Shown piece after piece: positions 7,837-15,760 of a stretch of DNA of 64,000 bases (position 1 is its first letter; each line of letters opens with the position of its first letter). Origin of the DNA: Faecalibacterium sp. (GTDB lineage: Bacteria; Bacillota; Clostridia; Oscillospirales; Ruminococcaceae); assembly GCA_029264955.1 (NCBI GenBank), contig JARHYC010000026.1, positions 1 to 64,000 of the forward strand, read 5' to 3'. The translations under genes were made by a program, and so were the position numbers. The notes under the pieces are model-generated. The model was not told the DNA's origin. It was given only the letters and a program-made list of their open reading frames with translations, and did not search any database.

Positions 7837-8624
7837 CACAGCATTCCTCCCATCCAATGAGAATATAATGCCATGACAATGCCAGCGCCCCCGGCGATGC
7901 TGCCGCCAACCAGCAGCGCATCCATCATACGAATCGAGCCCGACAGATAATCCGAGTTGGCAAAATCACGGATGCCCATCGTAAATGCTACGCCAGGGGT
8001 CAAAATCATCAATGCACCAATGGCGGCACGGTTTGCATTCAGTCCTAGCATGGTGCATAGCAGCAAACTACAAACCGACACGAGTGCCGAACCGGTCATC
8101 TTCTGAAAAATACTATGCGTATAGTGATGGTCACACCAGATCAAATACCATGTTAGGGTAAAGCCTGCTAACGCTGCTACAGCGCCCTCTGCAAAGGTTG
8201 CGCCAAACAAAACCGCTAGACAGCACGCCCCCAGCGAACAGGCCAAGCTACGTGCCCAATTTGACGGCGGCGGAATCTTCGCTGCCGCCTCCAACTGCTG
8301 TTCCGCTTCTTCCAGCGTCACTTTTCCCTCTGCGATATGACGGGAAAGGCTGTTGACCGCGTCCACACGGCCCAAGTGTACCGTATGCTCCGGAACATTT
8401 CGTACTTCGCTGATGGTTCCGTCCTCTGCGCTGGCAAAAATACCATTGGTCAGCACATACACATGAAAATCCTGCAACCGAAAACTCTTTGCCATGATCT
8501 GCATGGTCTGCTCTACACGGAACACCTCAGCACCGTTTTCCAAAAGCAGTTGTCCCGCCTTCAGCACCAAATCCATAATCCGGCGTCCGCTTTCGCTTCC
8601 AGGGATTGGATCAATATTTTCCAC
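7836..8624 (-). CDS. ThrE-type threonine/serine exporter, N-terminal subunit (DUF1212)
   Basis: 262 aa from a GTG (8624) with GGGAG seven bases upstream. The cytosolic N-terminal domain has the family's conserved opening (GQLLLENGAEVFRVEQTM, about 28-45; VYVLTNGIFAS), then about five membrane segments with AIGALMILTPGVAFTMGIRD. Together with the next gene it makes a complete ThrE/YjjP-YjjB-type exporter of Thr/Ser or small acids. It overlaps the end of legF by 14 bp, so it is co-transcribed with the sugar genes; the functional link is not known. Confidence 0.85.
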   Translation of the reverse strand: MENIDPIPGSESGRRIMDLVLKAGQLLLENGAEVFRVEQTMQIMAKSFRLQDFHVYVLTNGIFASAEDGTISEVRNVPEHTVHLGRVDAVNSLSRHIAEGKVTLEEAEQQLEAAAKIPPPSNWARSLACSLGACCLAVLFGATFAEGAVAALAGFTLTWYLIWCDHHYTHSIFQKMTGSALVSVCSLLLCTMLGLNANRAAIGALMILTPGVAFTMGIRDFANSDYLSGSIRMMDALLVGGSIAGGAGIVMALYSHWMGGML

Positions 8625-9378
8625 GAATGTTCTCCCTCACTTGTGCAAAGCCCTTATCATGTTTGTAAAGGTAATCGGCAATCACTTCCATCAGCTGGAA
8701 ATCCTCTTCCGAGTCAATGTCCAGAATACCCGTGTCTTTCATCAGGGACAGACCGATCTTGCCATCCCACAGAATACCGGTAGTATTGTTTGCCAGGAAA
8801 TCGCGCCGGAATACATAGATGCTGGCGTTGATATCATAAATAGATGGTGCCTGCTGGCGTGCGGTAAAAGGAGAATCAATTACCTTGACCACATGGTCGT
8901 CCTTTGCTGCCACCTGATTAAAGTAGGGGTTGCGGCGTGCTTCGGTACCAGAGAAAACCAGATCCAGATCGGTTCGGCGATCCTTGATACGGTAAGCTGA
9001 GGCAATATCCTTTGCCGTACGCAAGGGGCTGGTGATATCCAAGTCCATCACATAATCATAGGTACATCCATTCTTTTCTTCCATACGAGCCAAGCTGTCC
9101 TGGAATACTGCCATCTTAGGCACAGTATCCTTGCCGAGTTCTTCGCCGCGGGGTAGGAACGTTACTTCCGGATAGCGAGCTGCCACCAAATCTGCCAGCT
9201 GCTGGCTATCCGTGTTCAGGCAAATATCCACATGCACATCCGGCATTTGCTGCATAAACAGCTCTGCCGCAGACAGCGTATAGTAAACCAGCGGACGACC
9301 GCAGAAGGTTTTCAGGTTTTTATTCTTAAAGCCTTTGCTGCCTGCACGGCCGCAAATCGTAATCAGCATTTTTTTCAT
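8611..9378 (-). CDS. legF: CMP-legionaminic acid synthetase LegF (acylneuraminate cytidylyltransferase family)
   Basis: 255 aa. It opens with ITICGRAGSKGFKNKNLK (about 6-23), the CTP-binding loop of CMP-sialic/legionaminic/pseudaminic acid synthetases, followed by LPRGEELGKDT and DYVMDLDITSPLRT. It joins CTP and a nonulosonic acid to give CMP-sugar, the donor for surface transfer. Assignment to the legionaminic branch rests on LegB, LegC, LegG, LegI and a PtmE-like gene in the same operon; sequence alone cannot separate NeuA, LegF and PseF. GGAGG precedes the ATG. Confidence 0.85.
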   Translation of the reverse strand: MKKMLITICGRAGSKGFKNKNLKTFCGRPLVYYTLSAAELFMQQMPDVHVDICLNTDSQQLADLVAARYPEVTFLPRGEELGKDTVPKMAVFQDSLARMEEKNGCTYDYVMDLDITSPLRTAKDIASAYRIKDRRTDLDLVFSGTEARRNPYFNQVAAKDDHVVKVIDSPFTARQQAPSIYDINASIYVFRRDFLANNTTGILWDGKIGLSLMKDTGILDIDSEEDFQLMEVIADYLYKHDKGFAQVRENIRGKY

Positions 9379-9395
9379 GGCTTCTATCCTCCAAT

Positions 9396-10364
9396 TTATG
9401 CCTCACCTAAAGTCAGGCGTAGTACGTCCAGCGCATCTGCCGGGGTGTTGACACTTTCACCGCTGCCGTTCAGTGCATAATCCAGAAAATATGTCATTTC
9501 CCGGCGATACCAGGCATCGGTAGTTTCCTTAAATTCCTGCACCGTACCATCCGGCAAAGTCAGGGTTGCATTGCCGAAATCGGCTGTAACCGTGCCTTCA
9601 CGGGTAAACAGCTCAATGCTGCGGCGATAATCCCGACCGAAGTAATCCAGATGCACTTCTGCCAGCATGGTGGGATACTTTGCAATATAAATGCTCAAAT
9701 CGTCGCTGTCAATCTCTAAATCGGAATAAGTACCCTTGAAATTATACAGCTTTTCCGGTTTGCCGAATAGCCCCACCAGATAATCCCACTCATGAATCAA
9801 ATCAATAGTTACGCCGCCACCCATATCCCGGTGTGCCGAGTATACAGTGCGGTAATCCACACCTGGGCGCCACCCTGGCAGCCAGCTGGAACAAATCACA
9901 CGCGCACTGTACGGCCGTTGGTCCGGATTTTCTGCCAGCCACTGCTTCAGCGCCAGCATAACAGCACTCCAGCGCATTGGCGCAGCTACATATGCTTTCT
10001 GTTCTTTTTCCAGCACGGACGAAAGCGGCGTATTGATTTGGTCTGCGGAAAAAATCGGCTTTTCAATAAATAGCGTTTCGGCACGACCTCTCAACTGTTC
10101 CAATGCCAATGCGTGCAAGCTGGTAGGGTTGGTGATGAACGCCATATCGTACTTGGGCAATGCATCGTCATCATCCATACTGATAAACTGCGCATCCAGC
10201 TTTTCCAGCACATGCTCACGCAGCGGACGTACCAGATTACTGCGCAGCGCGTGCGCTTTCAGGGTCAAACCTTGCTCGGCACATAATTCCGTCAGGCTGT
10301 TCAGATGCCGGGTACCAATGGAGCCCAAACCTACAAACAAAGCTGTAACTGTTTTCTTTTCCAT
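9396..10364 (-). CDS. Gfo/Idh/MocA family oxidoreductase (second of tandem pair)
   Basis: 322 aa. An N-terminal Rossmann fold (VGLGSIGTRHL) precedes EKPIFS, the family's EKP lysine motif, and a C-terminal alpha/beta domain ending with TPADALDVLRLTLGEA. The ATG at 10364 (MEKKTV) follows GGAGGGG directly; the upstream in-frame GTG lies inside that ribosome site. Members oxidise or reduce sugars with NAD(P). In Campylobacter legionaminic-acid loci an oxidoreductase (PtmF) helps make the glucosamine precursor; whether this or the neighbour does so is inference. Confidence 0.85.
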   Translation of the reverse strand: MEKKTVTALFVGLGSIGTRHLNSLTELCAEQGLTLKAHALRSNLVRPLREHVLEKLDAQFISMDDDDALPKYDMAFITNPTSLHALALEQLRGRAETLFIEKPIFSADQINTPLSSVLEKEQKAYVAAPMRWSAVMLALKQWLAENPDQRPYSARVICSSWLPGWRPGVDYRTVYSAHRDMGGGVTIDLIHEWDYLVGLFGKPEKLYNFKGTYSDLEIDSDDLSIYIAKYPTMLAEVHLDYFGRDYRRSIELFTREGTVTADFGNATLTLPDGTVQEFKETTDAWYRREMTYFLDYALNGSGESVNTPADALDVLRLTLGEA

Positions 10365-10463
10365 TCTAATCCCCTCCACAGGGGCGGCACGGTATCCTGC
10401 CGCGTCGCTTTGTATCTTTTTTACTTGGTGGTATACGGGACAAAATGCAGCTTTCCCTCTGCG

Positions 10464-11453
10464 TTATGCCTCGATCTTTTCAATCAAATCAATGATTTGC
10501 TTGTCCTTTTCAAAGCTCCAGCGGGGCTCAGCGCCCTGCTCCACAACAGCGAAGAAGTTCGCCAACTCGTCCACATAGGCATTTTCCACAATGTTGTCGC
10601 TGTAGCGGCTGTCGTGTTCAAAGGTTTCGTAGGTGTTCACCGGAACCTTTTCGCCGGTTTCGTGATTGAACTCGTACAAAGCGCGAGGATTACCCTCCCA
10701 GAACAGGTGAATTCCTTCGCCGAAGCACTCGAAATTGCGCACAGCCTTGGGGCTGACCACGTCCACAGCCAACAAGCCTTTTACGCCGTTTTCATGGCGC
10801 AGGGTAACCATGTAGCTATCGGGGTAATCCACTTCCAGCGTGCTGATTTTATCCTTTTCTACATGAACGCTGGTCACTGGACCAAAAGCATCCCACAGCC
10901 AAGGCAGATCCACACCAAAGATTTCACGCACACCGCCGGTACGCTTGTCACCCACAAAGAAATTCTTGTAATTTTCCCAGGGGTGCCAATCCGGCAGGTA
11001 CTGACCGATATGGTAGATGTAGTTCACCTTTTTACCGGTTTCTTCCATAAAATCCTGTGCCTTTTTCTTCATGTACTGGGTTTCGCCGCGATACAGCATG
11101 GTGGAAGACAAGAACAGCGGCAGACCCTTTTCTTTTGCCAGCGCCATGTTTTCCGCATAGCCATCATCCACCAGGTTCAACTCGGTGAATACCGGCAAAT
11201 CGTGGGTCAGCAGGGTGTGAATGATTTCCGCATGGCTGATGGGTGCCGTGCAAACCAGAGCAGCCTGCGGCTTTTCTGCAGCGACTGCCTCCGGAATCGA
11301 AGCATAGGAATGGATGCCCAGCCCTTCGGCTTCCGTACGGCGGCTTTCGGTACTGTCCACACCGCAAACGACCATATCCGGGCACATACCCTTAATCAGA
11401 CGGGCACGGCGTTTACCCATACTGCCCAAACCAACAATCAGAATTTTATTCAT
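10464..11453 (-). CDS. Gfo/Idh/MocA family oxidoreductase (first of tandem pair)
   Basis: 329 aa. The Rossmann motif is ILIVGLGSMGKRRARL at the N-terminus. The EKP-type region reads TELNLVDDG, so the usual catalytic lysine position differs from that of its neighbour (EKPIFS), hinting at a different reaction or loss of dehydrogenase chemistry. The C-terminal domain has YHIGQYLPDWHPWENY and HDSRYSDNIVENAYVDELANF, which are conserved-looking substrate-pocket stretches. AAGGAGG stands before the ATG. It lies between the ArsC-like gene and the second oxidoreductase in the same operon. Confidence 0.83.
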   Translation of the reverse strand: MNKILIVGLGSMGKRRARLIKGMCPDMVVCGVDSTESRRTEAEGLGIHSYASIPEAVAAEKPQAALVCTAPISHAEIIHTLLTHDLPVFTELNLVDDGYAENMALAKEKGLPLFLSSTMLYRGETQYMKKKAQDFMEETGKKVNYIYHIGQYLPDWHPWENYKNFFVGDKRTGGVREIFGVDLPWLWDAFGPVTSVHVEKDKISTLEVDYPDSYMVTLRHENGVKGLLAVDVVSPKAVRNFECFGEGIHLFWEGNPRALYEFNHETGEKVPVNTYETFEHDSRYSDNIVENAYVDELANFFAVVEQGAEPRWSFEKDKQIIDLIEKIEA

Positions 11454-11480
11454 CCGGATGTCCTCCTTATGCGCAGTGGT

Positions 11481-11831
11481 TTAACCCAGGCGGGCTGCCC
11501 AGTCTGCTTCCTTAAATCCTACCAATACAAAATCCTCGCCTACCAGCATCGGGCGCTTGACCAGCATACCGTCGGTTGCCAGCAAATCCAGCTGTTCTGC
11601 TTCGGTCATGCTGGGCAGCTTTGCAGCCAGCTCCAGCTCACGATATTTCATGCCGCTGGTATTGAAAAAGCGTTTCAGCGGCAGACCGGAGCGCTTTACC
11701 CACTCCGCCAGCTCGGTTGCGGTGGGGTTTTCTTCTACAATATGGCGGTCAGTATACTGCACACCATGTGCATCCAGCCAGTTCTTGGCTTTTTTGCAGG
11801 TGGAGCATTTGGGATATTCCAAAAACAGCAT
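11481..11831 (-). CDS. ArsC/Spx-family thioredoxin-fold protein
   Basis: 116 aa. The N-terminal CSTCKKAKNWL gives a CxxC pair at 10-13, followed by RHIVEENPTATEL, FNTSGMKYREL and LVGFKEADW, all standard for the arsenate-reductase / Spx family. The residues LVKRPMLV carry the Arg-Pro typical of ArsC-like folds. The function may be thiol-redox or Spx-like regulation; true arsenate reduction is unlikely given the absence of ars genes. Its position inside the sugar operon (16-30 bp gaps on both sides) is odd and may simply be operon packing. Confidence 0.85.
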   Translation of the reverse strand: MLFLEYPKCSTCKKAKNWLDAHGVQYTDRHIVEENPTATELAEWVKRSGLPLKRFFNTSGMKYRELELAAKLPSMTEAEQLDLLATDGMLVKRPMLVGEDFVLVGFKEADWAARLG

Positions 11832-11847
11832 ATATCTTCTCCTGTTC

Positions 11848-13047
11848 TTACTCGTTTACATCATAAAAACCCTTCGGCGCACCGAAATTCGGATCTGCCA
11901 AGGCGTTCTCCAAAATCGAAACAATGCGTCCGCTGGTATCACCGCCATAATAGGGGCTTACTGTCGCGTGCGCCTTCTGCGCGAAATCAACACGCAAAGC
12001 AGTTTCCATTGCCTGCGTGATTTGTGCGGCATCGGCATCACAATGAATCACGTTTTCACAGCGGATTCGGCCGTTCTGTCGGTCCCCAATATCTACGGTA
12101 GGAACACCAAAGGTCGGGGTTTCCACCACACCGCTAGACGAATTGCCTGCCACAAAAGCAGCTTTCGCCATTGCAGACAAATATCGCTTTACACCAAGGC
12201 TGGTAACTGCCAGCGCCTGGCCAGAGTGCTTTTCTACCCAAGCATCAATTTTTGCATTGATGATCTGTCCGCCTGCGTCTGCATTGGCTTTTGTGATGAG
12301 CCAGTGCATTGCATACTTTTCGGTAATCACATTCATGGCATCCAGCAGCATATCACTTTGTGCCGCCGGGTCTGCACCGCCTGCCGTTTCCGGATGGAAC
12401 GTCACCAGTGCATACGGCTCGTGCAAATCAAACTGAATACTTTCACTCAGTTCATCTAAATCCATGCGGGGCATCGAACGGATATTCTCGTCGCCCAAGC
12501 CGCCCACATTATGTACGATTGCTGGGTTCTCGCCCATGCGGATCACACGCTTTGCCGAATCCTCACAGCTAGGGAAATGCAGCGAAGCCATCTTGGTAAT
12601 GCAATGTCGATAATAATCATCCGCTGCACCCAGTGTCACATCGCCGCCGGAAATATGCGCAATCGGTACACCCGTCATTGCAGCCGCCTGCGCAGCTGCA
12701 AAAATCTCGTAGCGATCGCCCAGAACCAGAACACCATCAGGTTTATTTTCCACAAACCAGCGACTGAACTGACCGATGGTATCCTGCACCGTTTCCGGCA
12801 GCCAAAGTGGACCGTGCCCATGGGTCAAAATATTCAGTCGTGCCGCAATAGGCACCCCGTCCGCTTCGATTTCTGTAACGGTATTTCCGTATTCCGGAGA
12901 TAAATGCGCCCCCGTAACAATTACAAGTGGTTGAATCTCATCCGATTTCAACAATTTAAAAATCACCGGGCGCAGTAAACCGTACTCCGCGCGGGTGCCT
13001 GTAATGACGGCAAGACGTTTTTTTGTATGGCCATTTTCCATGCACAT
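11848..13047 (-). CDS. legG: UDP/GDP-sugar hydrolysing 2-epimerase (LegG/NeuC family)
   Basis: 399 aa. LAVITGTRAEYGLLRPV is the N-terminal signature of hydrolysing 2-epimerases of the NeuC/LegG type; later motifs are VLGDRYEIFAAA, HISGGDVTLGAADD and GNSSSGVVETPTFGVP, the nucleotide-binding end of the GT-B-like fold. LegG converts a nucleotide 2,4-diacetamido-sugar to a free 2,4-diacetamido-6-deoxymannose with loss of the nucleotide. Either the ATG at 13047 or the one at 13041 could start; both have GGGAG-like sites. It lies directly downstream of legI, fitting a sequential pathway. Confidence 0.87.
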   Translation of the reverse strand: MCMENGHTKKRLAVITGTRAEYGLLRPVIFKLLKSDEIQPLVIVTGAHLSPEYGNTVTEIEADGVPIAARLNILTHGHGPLWLPETVQDTIGQFSRWFVENKPDGVLVLGDRYEIFAAAQAAAMTGVPIAHISGGDVTLGAADDYYRHCITKMASLHFPSCEDSAKRVIRMGENPAIVHNVGGLGDENIRSMPRMDLDELSESIQFDLHEPYALVTFHPETAGGADPAAQSDMLLDAMNVITEKYAMHWLITKANADAGGQIINAKIDAWVEKHSGQALAVTSLGVKRYLSAMAKAAFVAGNSSSGVVETPTFGVPTVDIGDRQNGRIRCENVIHCDADAAQITQAMETALRVDFAQKAHATVSPYYGGDTSGRIVSILENALADPNFGAPKGFYDVNE

Positions 13048-13074
13048 TCCCTACTCTCCCAATCGACCACGCTA

Positions 13075-14073
13075 TTACAGCAACTCGATTTTTTCATCCT
13101 CTTCAAAATCACGGCAAGCCTTGGTGCCCAAAACCTCATACCAACGCATCGGGCTGATCCCGTCACCGGGACGCTTAGTGGTCAAGTTTTCAATGGTAAA
13201 TTCTTCGCCTGCTTTGATGGGGCGAGCAGCCACAATGCTCTTGCGGGCAATGGGCTTGTTGCGGGCTTCACTGGTGGTTACTTTCTTTACGCCGTCGCCC
13301 ATGGCTTTTTCCACGTTGCGCACTGCGGTAACCATTGCTTTCAGCTCGTCTGGTTCCAAACTTGCCTTGTGGTCAGGACCTTCCATGCTCTTATCCAAAG
13401 TAAAGTGCTTTTCGATCACAGATGCGCCAAAGGCTGCAGCTGCTACATCACACTCCCAGCCGGTTGTATGGTCGGACAGACCAACCGGCAAACCAAACTG
13501 GTCAGACAACTCCAGCATAGCGCTCAGATTTGCATCCTCATAAGGGGTGGGATATTCGGTATTGCAGTGCAGGATGGTCACACCGGTAGCACCGTTATTT
13601 TCCAGAATATCCAGTGCGTTTTCGATTTCATCCAGCGTGCTCATGCCAGTAGACAAAATCACAGGGATCTTCAGCTTGCCTACTTCTTCCAGATAGGGCA
13701 GGTTCGTAATTTCACCGCTGGGCACCTTGATGTACGGCAGGTCCAGCGTACCCAAAAACTGTACACTGGGAATATCGAAAGGCGCAGACAAATACTGGAT
13801 GCCAATGGAATCGCAGTATTCTTTCAGCTCACGGTGGGCATCGAAACTGAAATGCAGACGACGTACCATTTCCAACTGGCTTTCGGCATCACCGGTGGTT
13901 TCTTTCTGATACTCTGCCTTCTGTGCAAACTTGGAAATCACCAGTTCCGGCACGGCAGTCTGATACTTGACCACGTCTGCACCACACTCCTTGGCGACCT
14001 TTGCCATCTTTTTAGCCAGCTCCAAGCTGCCATTATGGTTTACGCCCGCCTCGGCAATAATGATTGCGCTCAT
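13075..14073 (-). CDS. legI: N,N'-diacetyllegionaminate synthase LegI (NeuB family)
   Basis: 332 aa. The TIM-barrel NeuB domain opens with IIAEAGVNHNGSLELAKKM and carries VVKYQT, KVPSGEITNLPYLE, STGMSTLDEIENAL, HCNTEYPTPYEDANL and GLSDHTTGWE. The C-terminal SAF/antifreeze-like domain (about 275-332) ends with RPGDGISPMRWYEVLG. It condenses phosphoenolpyruvate with the 6-deoxy-mannosamine derivative to give the nonulosonic acid. Sialic acid synthase is the alternative, but LegB and LegC in the locus favour legionaminate. It overlaps the PtmE-like gene by 4 bp (ATGA). GGAGGG stands before the ATG. Confidence 0.9.
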   Translation of the reverse strand: MSAIIIAEAGVNHNGSLELAKKMAKVAKECGADVVKYQTAVPELVISKFAQKAEYQKETTGDAESQLEMVRRLHFSFDAHRELKEYCDSIGIQYLSAPFDIPSVQFLGTLDLPYIKVPSGEITNLPYLEEVGKLKIPVILSTGMSTLDEIENALDILENNGATGVTILHCNTEYPTPYEDANLSAMLELSDQFGLPVGLSDHTTGWECDVAAAAFGASVIEKHFTLDKSMEGPDHKASLEPDELKAMVTAVRNVEKAMGDGVKKVTTSEARNKPIARKSIVAARPIKAGEEFTIENLTTKRPGDGISPMRWYEVLGTKACRDFEEDEKIELL

Positions 14074-15119
14074 ACTTTTCCCTCCAGCTTTCTACGCATT
14101 TTTTCCAATTCTTCCAGCTGCCCCATGTCCATCCAGCTGGATTCGTTAATGGGATACACCCCCACTTGTTCGCCTGCCAAGCGATACTTTTCGATCACAT
14201 CCGGGAAACCGATTTTCTGACCGTCTTCCAATTCTTCCACCACACGAGGTTCTACCACATATACCCCGGTATTGGTCAAAAAGTTCAGTTCCGGCTTTTC
14301 TTGCTGCGCCAGAATAGTGCCATTTTCACCCATTTCCACCACACCATAAGGCACCTGGAAATGCTTGTAAGCACAAATCATTGTCACCACATTATTGTGG
14401 CTGCGGTGGTACTCCAGTACATCACCGTAATCCACATCCAGCAACGTATCACAATTGGTGAAGAAGAAGGTATTGTGCAACATCCCCTTCATCAGGCAAA
14501 GGCCGCCGCCAGTACCCATGAACTCATTTTCTTCCACAAAATGGGTCTGATACTTTTTGCCTTCCAAATCGTCAAAATAAGACTTGATCATGTTCTTTTT
14601 ATAGTTCACGATCATGTAGGCATCCTGGCATCCATACTCGGAAAATCGATCCAGAATCATTTCACTGATTGGATGCTCTGCCACTGGAATCAGAGGTTTC
14701 GGCAGAATCTTGGTATATGGGTACAGCCGTGTTCCCAGGCCGCCTGCCATCATAACCACCGGGATTTCTGCTTTTTTACGGGTATCCACATCCAGACCGG
14801 TACCAAAAACAATATCCAAAATGCTGCCATCCCGATTCAAAATAGGCAGTGCATCAATGCTGTACTGCTCCATCACAGATTTCGCCCGACCGCGATCCGC
14901 CGCAGGTAAAAACTTTGGCGCATAGTTTGCTGCCTGGCTGACTGGATCCGTCAATTTTCCGCCGCGAAGCAGACATTTTCTCACATCACCGTCAGTCAAT
15001 ACTGCTTTGAGTTTCCCTTCCGGTGCAATAAACAGAATACGCTGACCTGTCACGTCCAGACGCTTCATTGCTTCCAGAATCGTGGAATCTTCCTGAATAA
15101 ACAATTCGTCCAATTTCAT
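14070..15119 (-). CDS. PtmE-like nucleotidyltransferase with N-terminal CBS pair
   Basis: 349 aa. Residues about 1-118 are two CBS domains (ILEAMKRLDVTGQRILFI, then AKSVMEQYSIDALPIL). Residues about 120-349 are a nucleotidyltransferase (VVMMAGGLGTRLYPYTKILP with the G-x-G-T-R-x-x-P-x-x-K pattern). This fusion is the architecture of Campylobacter PtmE, the glucosamine-1-phosphate guanylyltransferase that starts the GDP route to legionaminic acid. It suggests this organism also uses GDP-linked intermediates. The nucleotide preference and the CBS ligand are inference. It overlaps both neighbours by 4 bp. Confidence 0.82.
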   Translation of the reverse strand: MKLDELFIQEDSTILEAMKRLDVTGQRILFIAPEGKLKAVLTDGDVRKCLLRGGKLTDPVSQAANYAPKFLPAADRGRAKSVMEQYSIDALPILNRDGSILDIVFGTGLDVDTRKKAEIPVVMMAGGLGTRLYPYTKILPKPLIPVAEHPISEMILDRFSEYGCQDAYMIVNYKKNMIKSYFDDLEGKKYQTHFVEENEFMGTGGGLCLMKGMLHNTFFFTNCDTLLDVDYGDVLEYHRSHNNVVTMICAYKHFQVPYGVVEMGENGTILAQQEKPELNFLTNTGVYVVEPRVVEELEDGQKIGFPDVIEKYRLAGEQVGVYPINESSWMDMGQLEELEKMRRKLEGKV

Positions 15120-15760
15120 GTATTAGGACCTCTCTTTTTCATTTGGCGGATCAACCGCACGCCATCCTGCACCAAGGCTGCCGCGCAAGCCAGCAACCCC
15201 GGTAGCGCAGCCAGCCACAGCAGCTGCCACAGGGTGGGGATAAAATATGTATACCCAGCCGGACGCTGATTCAACTCCAACGCTTTGATGCGAATTTCTA
15301 CGCCGGATTGGTCTGCTAAATCCAGGCGCAGGTTTTGTCCCGCATAAAACGGCAGTGTGTATTCCAAACTGCCATCGGGACCAGCTGTGGGCCAAATCCG
15401 GCGTTTCGGCGTATAGCCACCGCCGGGCAAATGCCAATATAAATCTCGCTCATAGCTGTCCTGAGTAGAATACTCCGCGACAAGCCGCAGATTGCGCACC
15501 GGCTGCCCCGGCTGCAAATGCAACTGTACATCGCCGGTCAGGGCGGTCAGCGTATCTGCACCATCCCACTCCAAATCGACCAGTGTATACAAATCAGTAT
15601 CTGCCAGTGTAATTGTCTGGGGGTGCAGTCGTCCTGTTGCATAGAACAGCGTATCTACCGCAAATTGCAGCAGCATCCATACCGCCAGCAAAAAAACACC
15701 AAGTAAATAGCAGATCTTTGTCAGCGTATGATGGGAAAGATCCAGAAACTTTTTCATCAT
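15116..15760 (-). CDS. Small two-TM partner protein, module copy 1
   Basis: 214 aa. One N-terminal membrane helix (about 11-32), an extracytoplasmic region of about 135 residues predicted beta-rich (DGSLEYTLPFYAGQNLRLDL), a second helix near the C-terminus (about 175-197) and a basic tail. I chose the ATG at 15760 because it overlaps the stop of the large gene by 4 bp (ATGA), exactly as in the other two copies, and follows GAGGGGG. No known family recognised. Counterparts are at 21455-22057 and 27003-27602: the same topology and a shared Arg-x-Asp-(Pro/Leu) region before an IxI-type strand. See findings. Confidence 0.75.
   Translation of the reverse strand: MMKKFLDLSHHTLTKICYLLGVFLLAVWMLLQFAVDTLFYATGRLHPQTITLADTDLYTLVDLEWDGADTLTALTGDVQLHLQPGQPVRNLRLVAEYSTQDSYERDLYWHLPGGGYTPKRRIWPTAGPDGSLEYTLPFYAGQNLRLDLADQSGVEIRIKALELNQRPAGYTYFIPTLWQLLWLAALPGLLACAAALVQDGVRLIRQMKKRGPNT

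Noticed and set aside
10305..12020. 571-aa plus-strand frame across the oxidoreductase and legG genes
   Set aside because: Antisense shadow: the minus frames carry clear family motifs, while this frame is Cys/His/Gln-rich with no motif or ribosome site.
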